From positions 144,001 to 208,000 of the forward strand of contig NZ_CP047569.1 in assembly GCF_009903625.1 (NCBI RefSeq): DNA of 64,000 nt, read 5' to 3'. The notes under the pieces were generated by a model that saw nothing but the letters and a program-made list of their open reading frames with translations, was not told where the DNA came from and did not search any database. This stretch comes from Microbulbifer sp. ALW1 (lineage in GTDB: Bacteria > Pseudomonadota > Gammaproteobacteria > Pseudomonadales > Cellvibrionaceae). The stretch's first letter is position 1; each line of letters opens with the position of its first letter. This document shows positions 49,351 through 58,930 of the stretch, one piece after another. Made by a program: the position numbers and the translations under genes.

Positions 49351-51276
49351 ATGGTGTCGACGAAACGGACGGTTGCGACGCAAATAGCATCAACACTTTG
49401 CGGCGCGGTTATTTTTTCCTGGGCTGCGATTGCAACCGCACAAGATATCGGGCCACTGAATAGCCCCGTTCGAAGCCAAGACCCTGCGACCTTCAAAAAC
49501 GCAGCGGTGCTCGATCATCTGCTCCCTCATATCTGGCAAGGTAAAAATCTGGCATTTACCGACGCTGCGCCAACCGTTGCCAAAGCCCAGACCGAATACG
49601 CGAAGATGATGCCCGAGTCGATTCAGGAGGTAGTGAAAGACAAGATCTACCACGCCTACGGCTTCCAGGTGGCCTCCACCCTGATAGTGATCGGCGATGA
49701 CGGCCTGATCGTTATCGACCCGGGTTCCGACGATGATAGTGCGAAAGCAACCCGGGAGGCGTTTATCAAGGCGGTACCCGCGGCATCAAACCTTCCGGTG
49801 ACGGCAATTATCTATACACACCGCCACCCGGATCATGCGTTTGGCTCCGCTGGATGGGGTGTCACACAGCAGGATATTGACGCGGGCAAGGTCAAGATTA
49901 TTGCTTCGGAAAACTTTATCGATAATCTCGTGAACGACGTAGGCGTGGTGGGGAACATTCTTACCCAGCGCACCGCTTACGCAGGTGGATACCCCAAACA
50001 AGGCGCGGATGGACTGGTTCACGCAGCCATTGGCCCGACATTTTCTGCCGGCCCCCTTTCTTTCTTCATGCCAACGGACACCGTGTCCGAAGAAAAGCCG
50101 CTGAAGCTCAATATCTCGGGCGTTAACCTCGAAGTGTTCCACGCCTATGGCGACGCAGACACCGATGAGATTGACGTTTATTTCCCGGACTATCGCCACG
50201 TGCACGGATCGGAAACCATTCAGGGGGAAACCTTCCCTAACCTGTATACATTGCGCGGCACCTCATACCGCGATGTTGCAGCGTGGCTGGAAGGTGTCGA
50301 AATTTTGCTGGCTTACGCGAAAAACTCCGACACCTATTCAGGCTCACATATGCGAGCCTGGAAAGGAAATGACTTTATCGTGGAAAGGATCCGCAACTAC
50401 CGCGATGCGATTCAGTATGTCCACGACCAGGCCATTTACTGGACCAACCTGGGATATACCCGCGATGAACTGGCGGAGAAAGTGGTTCTTCCCGAGCCTT
50501 ATGCCAGTGACCCCTGGCTACAGGAGTACTACGGTACTGTCGCCCACTCAGTACGCAATATTTACGGTGGTTATATCGGCTGGTGGGAAGGCGATCCCAC
50601 CCAATTGGCACGCCCGGCGCCAAAAGCCCGGTCCGAGCAGTATGTTCGCGTAATGGGTGGAAGAGACGCGGTGCTAAAAGAAGGGCGCGACGCAATCGAT
50701 AAAAAGAATTACGGCTGGGCCGCAGAATTGCTGACACATCTCGTCAATGCAGACCCATCCGACATGGAAGCGCGGAAATTGAAAGCGGAGGCACTGCGAA
50801 ACTGGGGTTACCTGCAGACCAACATTTACTGGCGTATGTATGGAATCTCCGGCGCCCGCGAACTTGATGGAACCATTGACCGTTCGCAGCCGTGGAACTT
50901 TGCAGATCCGGCAATCGTTAAAGTGTTACCCACCAAATCCCTGATGAAAACCATGAGTGTGCGCCTGAACGCGGAACGCGCCGGCGACGCCGCGATGAAG
51001 GTGCAGTTCATCGTATCCGATACCAATGAACAGGGCGGATTCGAGGTGCGCAACAAAATTGCGGCCTATACCGAGGACAAGCTGGAATCCCCGGACGTGA
51101 CCATTCGCGGCCCCAAGGCGGCAATCCTGCAAACCATTGCCACGGGCAAGCTGGCGGATGGCGTTCAGGTATCGGGCGACAGGTCGACTGCCAGTAAATT
51201 CCTGGGGCTCTTCGACTTGATCAAACCCAATGACGTCAATCTTATACTGCCCCCGGGTACGCCACTCAACCCTTGA
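49351..51276 (+). CDS. Secreted alkylsulfatase (metallo-beta-lactamase fold, SdsA/YjcS type)
   Basis: The protein has 641 residues from the ATG at 49351 (AAAGGA upstream), with a signal peptide ending near ATAQD. The metallo-hydrolase core shows VIGDDGLIVIDPGSDDDSA, the zinc motif YTHRHPDHAFGSAGW, and the alkylsulfatase-specific stretches VHGSETIQGETFPNLYTLRG and YAKNSDTYSGSHMRAWKG. A dimerisation domain and C-terminal SCP2-like domain follow (VMGGRDAVLKEGRDAIDKKN). Such enzymes release sulfate from long-chain alkyl sulfates. It is the only plus-strand gene amid the pectin genes and has its own terminator, so it is probably an unrelated insertion. Confidence 0.9.
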   Translation: MVSTKRTVATQIASTLCGAVIFSWAAIATAQDIGPLNSPVRSQDPATFKNAAVLDHLLPHIWQGKNLAFTDAAPTVAKAQTEYAKMMPESIQEVVKDKIYHAYGFQVASTLIVIGDDGLIVIDPGSDDDSAKATREAFIKAVPAASNLPVTAIIYTHRHPDHAFGSAGWGVTQQDIDAGKVKIIASENFIDNLVNDVGVVGNILTQRTAYAGGYPKQGADGLVHAAIGPTFSAGPLSFFMPTDTVSEEKPLKLNISGVNLEVFHAYGDADTDEIDVYFPDYRHVHGSETIQGETFPNLYTLRGTSYRDVAAWLEGVEILLAYAKNSDTYSGSHMRAWKGNDFIVERIRNYRDAIQYVHDQAIYWTNLGYTRDELAEKVVLPEPYASDPWLQEYYGTVAHSVRNIYGGYIGWWEGDPTQLARPAPKARSEQYVRVMGGRDAVLKEGRDAIDKKNYGWAAELLTHLVNADPSDMEARKLKAEALRNWGYLQTNIYWRMYGISGARELDGTIDRSQPWNFADPAIVKVLPTKSLMKTMSVRLNAERAGDAAMKVQFIVSDTNEQGGFEVRNKIAAYTEDKLESPDVTIRGPKAAILQTIATGKLADGVQVSGDRSTASKFLGLFDLIKPNDVNLILPPGTPLNP

Positions 51277-51302
51277 GCCGGACAAGCGGCATTCGTAAAA
51301 AA

Positions 51303-51330
51303 AGCCCATTTGCCTGAAGGCAAATGGGCT
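51303..51330. terminator. Bidirectional terminator between alkylsulfatase and pectate lyase genes
   Basis: AGCCCATTTGCC and GGCAAATGGGCT pair perfectly around TGAA, with A- and T-runs on the two sides serving both convergent genes. Confidence 0.9.
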
Positions 51331-51378
51331 TTTCTATTTAGAGCCACTTAGAGCGACATTTCGAAAGTGTCCACTCGC

Positions 51379-54300
51379 TTACTGACAGGCAACCTCACCG
51401 AGCCCAACAACATAGCTCTGGTCGTAACCCAGTGGGGAGTTGAACGGTATCTCGCCGTCGACTCCCGCAGTGGCAATGATGTAATCCGCCATCGCCTGGC
51501 CGGCCGGCAGGTTCTGAGCGGCCATAACATCACGGGAATACGCAGTGTAATCCTGTGACAGATCACTGACCGAACCAGATGCATTGGTAATCTCATATAC
51601 CAGTGACGGATCCAGGTTACAGGCTGCATCAGAGAACCAGACCAGAGAGCCGTCGGTGCGGAAGTTCCCGCCGTCAACGTCACGGGCGAGTTCTGCACCG
51701 CGCTCGTTCAGCGCCTGGACAACATCGTCTTTTTCCTGGAAGTCGCGGTTCATCAGGAACATGTTGTCTTCCCACAACACGCTCGCACCAACACGCACGC
51801 TGAGAATGTCCTTGCGATAGTTCATAAAGAAGTTGTTGAACATGTGCGTGGTACCGCGACGGATCAGCGGAACACGACGCAGAGTATTGCCCAGCGCATC
51901 GTAGTGATCGTCGGTGGTAATGAACGCGTTGTGGTGCATGGTGGTGCGGATCTGCTCATTGATGGTCCTGCTGTCGCTGGAACCATGCAACGCGGCACGC
52001 TTCACATTCACCAGCTTGTTGAAGCTCATGGTGATGTTGTAAGCACCCACTTTCACATCAAACGCCGAGTCACCGGTGGTGTCGAAGGTGTTTTTGTGAA
52101 TCCAGATTTCGTGGGATGCACCGGTATTGCGGATCATGTCCGGATCCAGCCCGTGGTCTTCGGTGTGGCCGGCACCACGGAAGTCGAGGTTGGTCAGGAT
52201 CACATGTTCTGCAGTTTGCGTCGGCGCGCCGCTGCTATCTGCACCGATGGCAAAGCCATTGAAGCGGAAGTAAGCGTTGGCCTGGCGACCGTCGAGGGTT
52301 TTGTGGGAACCGATCTTGGTATTGCGAATCGGTAGATCACCGTCATTCAGGCGGTTATTGAAGAACTCCGCCATACAGGATGCTTCGTCACCGATACCGT
52401 TATCCGAGCACCACTGGCGATAGTCATTACACTGCGCTTCGGTGCCACCAATGGCCGCTTGTACCGTGCTATCGGAGCAATGATTGCGGTGCATGGAAAC
52501 TTCGGTTTCGTTCGCGAACTCGAATTTGTCGAAAACGATCCAGTTGTAGTCATCACCGGTGACCGCATCCAGGATCTGCTGCTCTACGGAGCGGCCCTGC
52601 GCGTCGTTTTTGGTAATCACGGTCAGCTGGCTGTTGCCGTTGGGGTCGTAACCGCCCATGGCATTCTCACCATAGCCCACTGCGCGACCGAGGGTCTGGA
52701 ACAGACATTCGACAATTTCCTGGTCGGTATCCAGCTCGGCGGAATCGCGCCAGTTTACGTTCGGGTCCGTGGCGAGGATGTAGCAGGCATTGCTCACTTC
52801 CGGAGACGGGAAGGCGCCACCGGAGGAAGAAGAACCGCCGCCAGAGGAAGAGCTGCTCGAACTACTGCTGGAAGTACCACCGGAAGACGAGCTGCTGGAA
52901 GAACTGGTGCCACCAGAAGATGAACTACTGCTGGAAGAACTGCTGCCGCCAGAGGAGGAACTGCTACTGCTGGAAGAAGAACCACCGGCGCAGTCACCAG
53001 CGACCGGTGTAACCCCGGTAACCGACAGGCTGTCGATATTGGCGAGACCACTGCTTGCGGTCGCTTGCAGGCGGATACTGTTGTAGCCCGCACTGAGATT
53101 CACGGTAACGGAACCACTGTCGGCATAATTTGCCCAGGCACCGGTTTCACCCATGCTGACACTACCCTGGCTGCTACCGTTTACCAGCACATCCGCCGGA
53201 CGGTCGCCGGAACCATTGGCAAAGCGCCATTGCAAGGTATAGGTACCCGCAGCAGGTACCACGACCGACCAATCCACGCCCATGCCCGAGTCGTTATCAG
53301 TATTCGCATAGCCGACACCGGTAAAGCCCGAGTGCTCGGTTTCGATGGCACCATCAACCGCACAGAAACCGGCTTCCGCTTCCTGCAACTGCAGGGTGGA
53401 GACCGCAGTAGCAATTACCGCATCATCGCCGTTGGAATTGGTCACGACACCGGTAGTGTCGGTTACCTTGATCCAGTAGTAGTAGGTACCGTCAGCCAGG
53501 CTGGCATCGGTATAACTGTTGCCCAGTACACTGGTGGCAATACGCACGCGGCCGCTCGGATCAGGATCCGTATCGCGGTACACCTCCTGGTTCTGGATAT
53601 CGATATTACTCACATTCCAGCTGAGGTTGGCATCGGAGCCTGTTGTGGTAACGGCGAGATCGACGCTACCGCCGGAGCTGCTGCCACCGGAACTGGAGGA
53701 GCTGCTGGAAGAACCACCGGAAGAGGACGAGGAACTCACCTCGCCGGTGGCGTTGTAGATTTCAAACTCGGCAATCTGCGGTGCACTTGTAGCGGAGTCG
53801 ATCATCAGATTGATCTTGTCCATGCTCACATCACCGAGATAAACCTGGAGCTCGGCGCCAATACTGGAGCCAGATGCCAGTTCTTCACCGGTGTCGTTAT
53901 TCACCAACCGCCAGGCCTGAACCACATCGCCAATTTCGCGAATAATGACGGTATTGAAGCTGCTGCCAAAGTTTTTCGCGGAAATGCGTTCACCGCTGCT
54001 GGAACCTGGCTGCCAGTAACTCGCGAAGTCACCATCGATCGCGTTACCGTAGCTGCTGCCACTGCCCTTGCTGCTGCCATCGGCATCGCCGGAAAGTGCC
54101 AGGTTGGAACCGAGTTCCGCGGGCACACCGCCACCGGAGCTACCGGTGCCGCCGGAGGAGCTGGAGCTGCTGGAAGAACTGCTTGAGCTGCTACTACTTG
54201 AGGTTCCGCCGGAGCTACTGGATGAAGAACTGCTGGACGAAGAGCTGCTTGAAGAGGAGCTGCCACCGGAAGAGGAGGAACTGGAGGAACCGCCTTCGAC

Positions 54301-55371
54301 CTCACAGGCACCGTCACTCACTAACAGACCGGCATTGGCACCGGCAGCCGCGAGGACGATCTGCGGAACACAGGCCGCGTCATCCAGGTTGTAGCTGTAC
54401 GGGATGCTGACGGAAGTGGTGGAAACCGGGTTCGGGCCCGCAGGATGGTTATCAGTGTCTTCCGCTGTCCAGGTAACGTTGGACCAGATATTGCCATTTA
54501 CCTCCCAGTAACCCATGTCGTCGGTGTAAAAAGTACCGAGCGGATCTTTCGAATCTTCGAAGTAATTGTGCTCAGCTTTCATGACACCGCCAATACGCGG
54601 GTTCATCCCGGACTTGTTCAACTGGCGATAGTAGTTGTTGTAGGCGTGTGCGGTAGCGTGTCGCAACAGAGGTGTACGGGAGTCGATATTCTCGTACAGG
54701 TTGTGGTGGAAAGTTACAGGACCATTGTTGCTGTCGCTGTCACTGGAGCCTACCAGGCCACCGCGGCCAGAATTGCGCAAAATGCTGTAGGAAAGCGTGA
54801 CGTACTTAGTTTCCGCTTTCATATCGAACAGCGCATCGTAACCGTCGCTTTCACCACCCTGGGCTTCCAGGGTCAAATGGTCCGCCCACACGTTGTACAC
54901 GTTGCTTTCCATACCGATGGCATCGCCACCGTTAGATGTGGGGGAGCCCGATTTTTTCACATTCCGCACGTGCAGGTTCTGCAGAATGATGTTCGACGCG
55001 CTGCGCAAATGAATGCCGAGTTCATCAAACAAGGCCCCGTTGCCCACACCGATAATGGACACGTTGCTGACTTCTTTGATTTCAATCACGCCATCGGCGG
55101 TATTGCAGCTGTCACCGGATACCTTGCTGGTATTGCCGTGATTGATGGTGCCTTCGACATGAATAATGATGGGGGTATCGCTGGATGCCCGGTTACACAG
55201 GGCCGCGTGAATTTCGGTTCCGGTGGTGGCATAGACCACATCACCACCGGCTCCGCCGGTGGTGCCACCGTTCTGTGTGGCAAACCCCGAGGCCTGCGCG
55301 GAAACATCCGCGGCCGCGAAGGTGCCCAGCAATGCACTCAGCATCGCTGCTCTCTTCAAATTGATCTGCAT
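51379..55371 (-). CDS. Two-domain pectate lyase (PL1 - binding domains - PL1)
   Basis: This 1330-residue secreted enzyme has a signal peptide (about 1-25) and GGAAGG before its ATG. Domain order: PL1 lyase (about 26-345; NVWADHLTL, DGYDALFDMKAETKYVTLSY, SRTPLLRHATAHAYNNYY), Ser tether, an F5/8-type jelly-roll (about 415-545), Ser tether, fibronectin-III-like domain (about 570-660), CBM6/35-like domain (about 662-795), Ser tether, and a second PL1 lyase (about 855-1330). The C-terminal lyase is a close paralogue of the enzyme at 35309, sharing blocks such as RVPLIRRG and ALHGSSD, and like it has WIHK where WIDH is usual. It lacks a lipobox, so it is probably released. Two different lyase activities on one chain are expected; specificity is unknown. 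Confidence 0.9.
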   Translation of the reverse strand: MQINLKRAAMLSALLGTFAAADVSAQASGFATQNGGTTGGAGGDVVYATTGTEIHAALCNRASSDTPIIIHVEGTINHGNTSKVSGDSCNTADGVIEIKEVSNVSIIGVGNGALFDELGIHLRSASNIILQNLHVRNVKKSGSPTSNGGDAIGMESNVYNVWADHLTLEAQGGESDGYDALFDMKAETKYVTLSYSILRNSGRGGLVGSSDSDSNNGPVTFHHNLYENIDSRTPLLRHATAHAYNNYYRQLNKSGMNPRIGGVMKAEHNYFEDSKDPLGTFYTDDMGYWEVNGNIWSNVTWTAEDTDNHPAGPNPVSTTSVSIPYSYNLDDAACVPQIVLAAAGANAGLLVSDGACEVEGGSSSSSSSGGSSSSSSSSSSSSSSSSSGGTSSSSSSSSSSSSSSSSGGTGSSGGGVPAELGSNLALSGDADGSSKGSGSSYGNAIDGDFASYWQPGSSSGERISAKNFGSSFNTVIIREIGDVVQAWRLVNNDTGEELASGSSIGAELQVYLGDVSMDKINLMIDSATSAPQIAEFEIYNATGEVSSSSSSGGSSSSSSSSGGSSSGGSVDLAVTTTGSDANLSWNVSNIDIQNQEVYRDTDPDPSGRVRIATSVLGNSYTDASLADGTYYYWIKVTDTTGVVTNSNGDDAVIATAVSTLQLQEAEAGFCAVDGAIETEHSGFTGVGYANTDNDSGMGVDWSVVVPAAGTYTLQWRFANGSGDRPADVLVNGSSQGSVSMGETGAWANYADSGSVTVNLSAGYNSIRLQATASSGLANIDSLSVTGVTPVAGDCAGGSSSSSSSSSSGGSSSSSSSSSSGGTSSSSSSSSGGTSSSSSSSSSSGGGSSSSGGAFPSPEVSNACYILATDPNVNWRDSAELDTDQEIVECLFQTLGRAVGYGENAMGGYDPNGNSQLTVITKNDAQGRSVEQQILDAVTGDDYNWIVFDKFEFANETEVSMHRNHCSDSTVQAAIGGTEAQCNDYRQWCSDNGIGDEASCMAEFFNNRLNDGDLPIRNTKIGSHKTLDGRQANAYFRFNGFAIGADSSGAPTQTAEHVILTNLDFRGAGHTEDHGLDPDMIRNTGASHEIWIHKNTFDTTGDSAFDVKVGAYNITMSFNKLVNVKRAALHGSSDSRTINEQIRTTMHHNAFITTDDHYDALGNTLRRVPLIRRGTTHMFNNFFMNYRKDILSVRVGASVLWEDNMFLMNRDFQEKDDVVQALNERGAELARDVDGGNFRTDGSLVWFSDAACNLDPSLVYEITNASGSVSDLSQDYTAYSRDVMAAQNLPAGQAMADYIIATAGVDGEIPFNSPLGYDQSYVVGLGEVACQ

Positions 55372-55569
55372 GTGACCTTCCGTACTTATGATTATTTAGA
55401 AGTTCAACCTGAAATAAGGCATTCAGGTCCAGTCTGACGACCAGCCACAGGCACAACACCCGAGAGACACACCCCGGCTACGCAAACGGCGTGCGGGAAT
55501 AACGGGAACAACTTTAGTTAGGGACTAATCATCATCGCTATGGGCCTCAAGGGACAGACGGCCCGCAAT

Positions 55570-55668
55570 ATTGGTTTGCCATTATTATTAATTTCGGCCT
55601 TGTAATAAGACGCCAATTGGCAATACCAAATCGAAGGAAAGGTTATCCACAATACCGGGGAGTGTAAA
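55570..55668 (-). promoter_or_regulatory. Putative sigma-70 promoter with GntR-type operators, large pectate lyase
   Basis: On the minus strand TTTACA (55663-55668) and TAACCT (55640-55645) are 17 nt apart, the same hexamers and spacing as at the methylesterase. The palindrome TTGGCAATACCAA (55617-55629) follows, and ATTGGTTTGCCATT lies at 55570-55583. The sequence GTGTAAAGCCTG is identical in both promoters. Confidence 0.65.
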
Positions 55669-55834
55669 GCCTGTTAGCCGACCGGCTGACCAATATGAGA
55701 AGCCTTTCGCGCCTTAATGGATGAAAAAAGCGACATTTGCACCAGTTTAGCTATCTATTTTGCATTCAGTGGCTGCGCTTCGGCCGAGGACAAGCTGAGA
55801 AGGAACACCGCGACACAATAGCTTTGGACAGGCC

Positions 55835-55863
55835 AAAAAAAAAGCCGGGCTAAACAGCCCGGC
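55835..55863 (-). terminator. Terminator of TRAP transporter operon
   Basis: GCCGGGCT / AGCCCGGC stem (55844-55863) followed by nine U residues on the minus strand. Confidence 0.9.
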
Positions 55864-55975
55864 AATACCATCCTGAGATGATGCGAGGAAATCAATGAAA
55901 AGTGCCACGCGGGGCGATACCACATTGGAGGCCTAGCCCAACCTCCGGTACAACGATGAGTAACCTTTGGGGCGG

Positions 55976-57277
55976 TTACTCGATCAATCCCAGCGCGCGC
56001 GGCAGAAACTCGCTGATGGCCGGCACCAAGGTGACCAGTGCCAGTACCACGAACATCATCAGGTACATGGGCATCAGCGGGCGGATCAACGCTGTGATTG
56101 ATGTTTTGGAAATACTTGCCCCCACGAACAGCACACTACCCACCGGCGGCGTACACAGGCCGATACACAGGTTCAGGATCATCACGATACCGAACTGCAG
56201 CGGTGACATTCCCAGCTCGGTCACTACCGGCAGGAAGATGGGGGTAAAGATCAGTACCGCCGGGGTCATGTCCATAAAGGCGCCCACAGCGAGAAGAATC
56301 AGATTGATGGTCAGCAGGATCAGCAGCGGGTTATCACTCAGGGTGATCAGGGCCTGGCTGATGGTCTGCGGAATATTCTGGTAGGACATGATCCAGGACA
56401 TGGCCGAGGAAGCGGCGATCAGGAACATCACGATCGCGGTGGTCTCAACGGACTTGGTCAGCAGCGCCGGCAACTGATTCAGCTTCACTTCCTTGTACAC
56501 CACACAGGAAAGCAGCAGCGAGTAAAGTACGGCGATGGCACTGGCTTCGGTAGCGGTGAAGAAACCACTGATGATGCCGCCGATCACGATAAAGATCAGG
56601 AACAGGCTGGGCACCGCGTCCACGGTTTTCTGCACGGCTTCTTTCAGGGTGGGCTTTTCACCGACCGGGTAGCCTTTGGCTTTCGCCCAGACGCCACACA
56701 CCATCATCAAACCCAGCGCCAGCAGCAGGCCTGGCAGGTAGCCGGCAATAAACAGCGCAGCGATGGACACACCACCGGAGGCCAGCGAGAAGACGATGAG
56801 AATATTGCTCGGCGGGATCAACAGGCCGGTGGTGGAAGAAGCCACGGTCACCGCCGTGTTGAAGTTTTTGTCGTAACCCTCTTTGGTCATGGACGGAATC
56901 ATGAAGCCGCCGATGGCCGAGGTGGCCGCAACTGCAGAACCGGAAATGGAGCCGAACAGGGTGCAGCTGATAATGTTCACGAACGCCAGGCCGCCGGGCA
57001 ACATGCCCACCAGCACGCGGGCGAAGTCGATAATGCGCCGGGCGATACCGCCGCTGCCCATCAACATGCCGGAAAAAATAAAGAACGGAATGGCGAGCAG
57101 CGCGAAGCTGTCGATGCCGCTGGCCATACGCTGGGCCATGGTGATCATGGCCGGGTCAAAATCGATGGTGCACAGCATGGTGAGCACGGTAGCCGCACCA
57201 ATACTGATGGAAATAGGCACATTAAGCGCGAGAAGGATCAGAAAACTGACCAGCAATACCAGAACTGCAACTTCCAC
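55976..57277 (-). CDS. TRAP transporter large permease (DctM type)
   Basis: This 433-residue protein has about twelve membrane segments and starts at a GTG with GAGGAG upstream. Family text includes FFIFSGMLMGSGGIARRIIDFA, GSISGSAVAATSAIGGFMIP, TGLLIPPSNILIVFSLASGG and GLCTPPVGSVLFVGASISK. It is the sodium-coupled translocating subunit of a TRAP importer. It is third in an operon with the binding protein and small permease. Given KDG kinase and uxuAB nearby, the substrate is probably a hexuronate or KDG-like acid. Confidence 0.92.
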   Translation of the reverse strand: MEVAVLVLLVSFLILLALNVPISISIGAATVLTMLCTIDFDPAMITMAQRMASGIDSFALLAIPFFIFSGMLMGSGGIARRIIDFARVLVGMLPGGLAFVNIISCTLFGSISGSAVAATSAIGGFMIPSMTKEGYDKNFNTAVTVASSTTGLLIPPSNILIVFSLASGGVSIAALFIAGYLPGLLLALGLMMVCGVWAKAKGYPVGEKPTLKEAVQKTVDAVPSLFLIFIVIGGIISGFFTATEASAIAVLYSLLLSCVVYKEVKLNQLPALLTKSVETTAIVMFLIAASSAMSWIMSYQNIPQTISQALITLSDNPLLILLTINLILLAVGAFMDMTPAVLIFTPIFLPVVTELGMSPLQFGIVMILNLCIGLCTPPVGSVLFVGASISKTSITALIRPLMPMYLMMFVVLALVTLVPAISEFLPRALGLIE

Positions 57278-57292
57278 GATGACTCTCCTCGC

Positions 57293-57880
57293 TTAGGCTT
57301 CGACGGCAGCTTCGGGCTGCTTTTGTTTTTGTTGGTTCTGCTGACCGGAAGCCGATGCTTCAGCGTCATCATCGGTGTAGGGATGTACCCCGGAATCGAA
57401 TTCCGCCGGCAACTCTTCTTTCGCCGTAATCAGCTCGACCAGATGATCGATGGAAAAGAGGCAGATCAGCAAGCCGGACAATGGCAGCACACTGTAGACA
57501 TAACCCATCGGCAGGTTCAGCGCCGCAGAGTATTGCTCCAGCTCAAAGGTGAGCAGCATCAGCTTGGCACCGCCGTAAACCATCGCCAGGGCGGCGAAGG
57601 CAAAACACACCAGCACCACAAAAATCTGCAGCGCGCGGCGCTTGGCACCGTGCAAGGCATTGCTCAACAGGTCGATACCCAGGTGGGAGCGTTTGCGGTA
57701 GGCGTAGGCACCGCCCAGCAGGCCGATCCACACCAGCAGGTAGCGCGCCACTTCTTCGGTATAGGAGCTCGGCTGCATCGGCAGGAAACGGGTGAGGATC
57801 TGCCAGGTCACGTCCAGCACCATCAGTGCCAGCAGCGTACCCAGCACAAAGGCCAGGGCCTTTTCAATTTTCTGCATCAT
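57293..57880 (-). CDS. TRAP transporter small permease (DctQ type)
   Basis: The protein has 195 residues with four membrane segments. YTEEVARYLLVWIGLLGGAY and AYRKRSHLGIDLL are the conserved core of DctQ subunits. It pairs with the large permease, 15 nt downstream. The C-terminal tail is long and rich in Gln, Lys and Glu (about 30 residues), an unstructured extension. GGAAGG lies seven nt before the ATG. Confidence 0.9.
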   Translation of the reverse strand: MMQKIEKALAFVLGTLLALMVLDVTWQILTRFLPMQPSSYTEEVARYLLVWIGLLGGAYAYRKRSHLGIDLLSNALHGAKRRALQIFVVLVCFAFAALAMVYGGAKLMLLTFELEQYSAALNLPMGYVYSVLPLSGLLICLFSIDHLVELITAKEELPAEFDSGVHPYTDDDAEASASGQQNQQKQKQPEAAVEA

Positions 57881-57934
57881 CTTTGCCTTCCACTTTTAAT
57901 CGTTCGTTATTAGTGGGCTTTTATTTTTTAACAA

Positions 57935-58930
57935 TTAATTAATGGCTTTGATCTGGTCCAGCAGATCGCCAACCTCGGTGCCCTTGTAGCTGTCGTGCAG
58001 CGGTTTTACGGCATCGATAAAGGGCTGTTTATCCGGGTAGATGACTTCCACACCTGCCGCCTTCACGGCCGCCAGGGACTCCTCGGTGGATTCCTGCCAC
58101 AGCTTGCGCTGGTAGGTCACGGCTTCGGCCACGGCCTGCTCCAGCCACTGCTGTTGTTGCGGTTCCAGTTTGTTCCACACCTCGGTGCTGATCAGCAGCA
58201 GGTCGGGCACATAGGTGTGCTCGTCCAGGGTGTAGTACTTGGACACTTCGTAGTGCTTGGAGAGGTAGAAACTCGGTGGGTTGTTCTCGGCACCGTTGAC
58301 CACGCCCTGCTGCAGCGCAGTGTACAGCTCGCCCCAGCTCACCGGGGTGGCGGCGCCGCCCAGGGTGTTGACCATCTTGATCGCGGTCTGGCTGTTCTGG
58401 ACACGGATTTTCTGGCCGGCGAGATCGGCCGGCGACTGCACACCGATATCGTTCATGTAGAAGCTGCGGCTGCCGGCATCCAGGTAACCCAGGCCGCGCA
58501 GGCGCGCACGCTCACAGGCCACCAGCAGGTCTTTGCCGATTGGGCTCTGCAGCACATTCCAGAAATGTTCGGAATCGCGAAAAACGTAGGGAAGGTTGAA
58601 GACCTTCATCTCCGGCACAAAGCCCTCCATGGGGCTGGCGGAGACCTTGGTCATGGCCAGGCTGCCAATCTGCAGCAGTTCGATCAGTTCGCGCTCACTG
58701 CCCAGCTGACCGCCGGAATAGATGTCGATGCGCATGGTATCGCCGGACAACTCTCGCAGGCGCTCATCCATAAACACCATGGCGCGGTGTACCGAGTGCT
58801 GCTGGTCCAGGGTGTGGGCCAGCTTCAGGGCAACCTGGTCTTCCTGAAAGCCGCAGCTGGCCATCAGGATGGTGGCGCCTGCCAGCGCCGCAGCGCGCAG
58901 CTGCTGCCAGAATCTTCTCGTTATCATCAT
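57935..58930 (-). CDS. TRAP transporter solute-binding lipoprotein (DctP type)
   Basis: The product has 331 residues from the ATG at 58930; a longer frame to 59206 runs through the operator. The signal ends ATILMASCGF, a lipobox, so the binding protein is lipid-anchored rather than free. Typical DctP features are LKLAHTLDQQHSVHRAMVFM, IDIYSGGQLGSERELIELLQ, the ligand-binding Arg segment GQKIRVQNSQTAIKMVNTLG and GAENNPPSFYLSKHYEVSKY, which resembles uronate-binding DctP proteins. It is first in the operon and has palindromic operators about 80-105 nt upstream. Confidence 0.9.
   Translation of the reverse strand: MMITRRFWQQLRAAALAGATILMASCGFQEDQVALKLAHTLDQQHSVHRAMVFMDERLRELSGDTMRIDIYSGGQLGSERELIELLQIGSLAMTKVSASPMEGFVPEMKVFNLPYVFRDSEHFWNVLQSPIGKDLLVACERARLRGLGYLDAGSRSFYMNDIGVQSPADLAGQKIRVQNSQTAIKMVNTLGGAATPVSWGELYTALQQGVVNGAENNPPSFYLSKHYEVSKYYTLDEHTYVPDLLLISTEVWNKLEPQQQQWLEQAVAEAVTYQRKLWQESTEESLAAVKAAGVEVIYPDKQPFIDAVKPLHDSYKGTEVGDLLDQIKAIN

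Larger units (their letters stand above)
55372..55975. other. Intergenic region with promoter and TRAP-operon terminator
   Basis: No gene is seen in 600 bp. It holds the leader and promoter of the large pectate lyase (55570-55668) and the terminator of the TRAP transporter operon (55835-55863). Confidence 0.6.
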
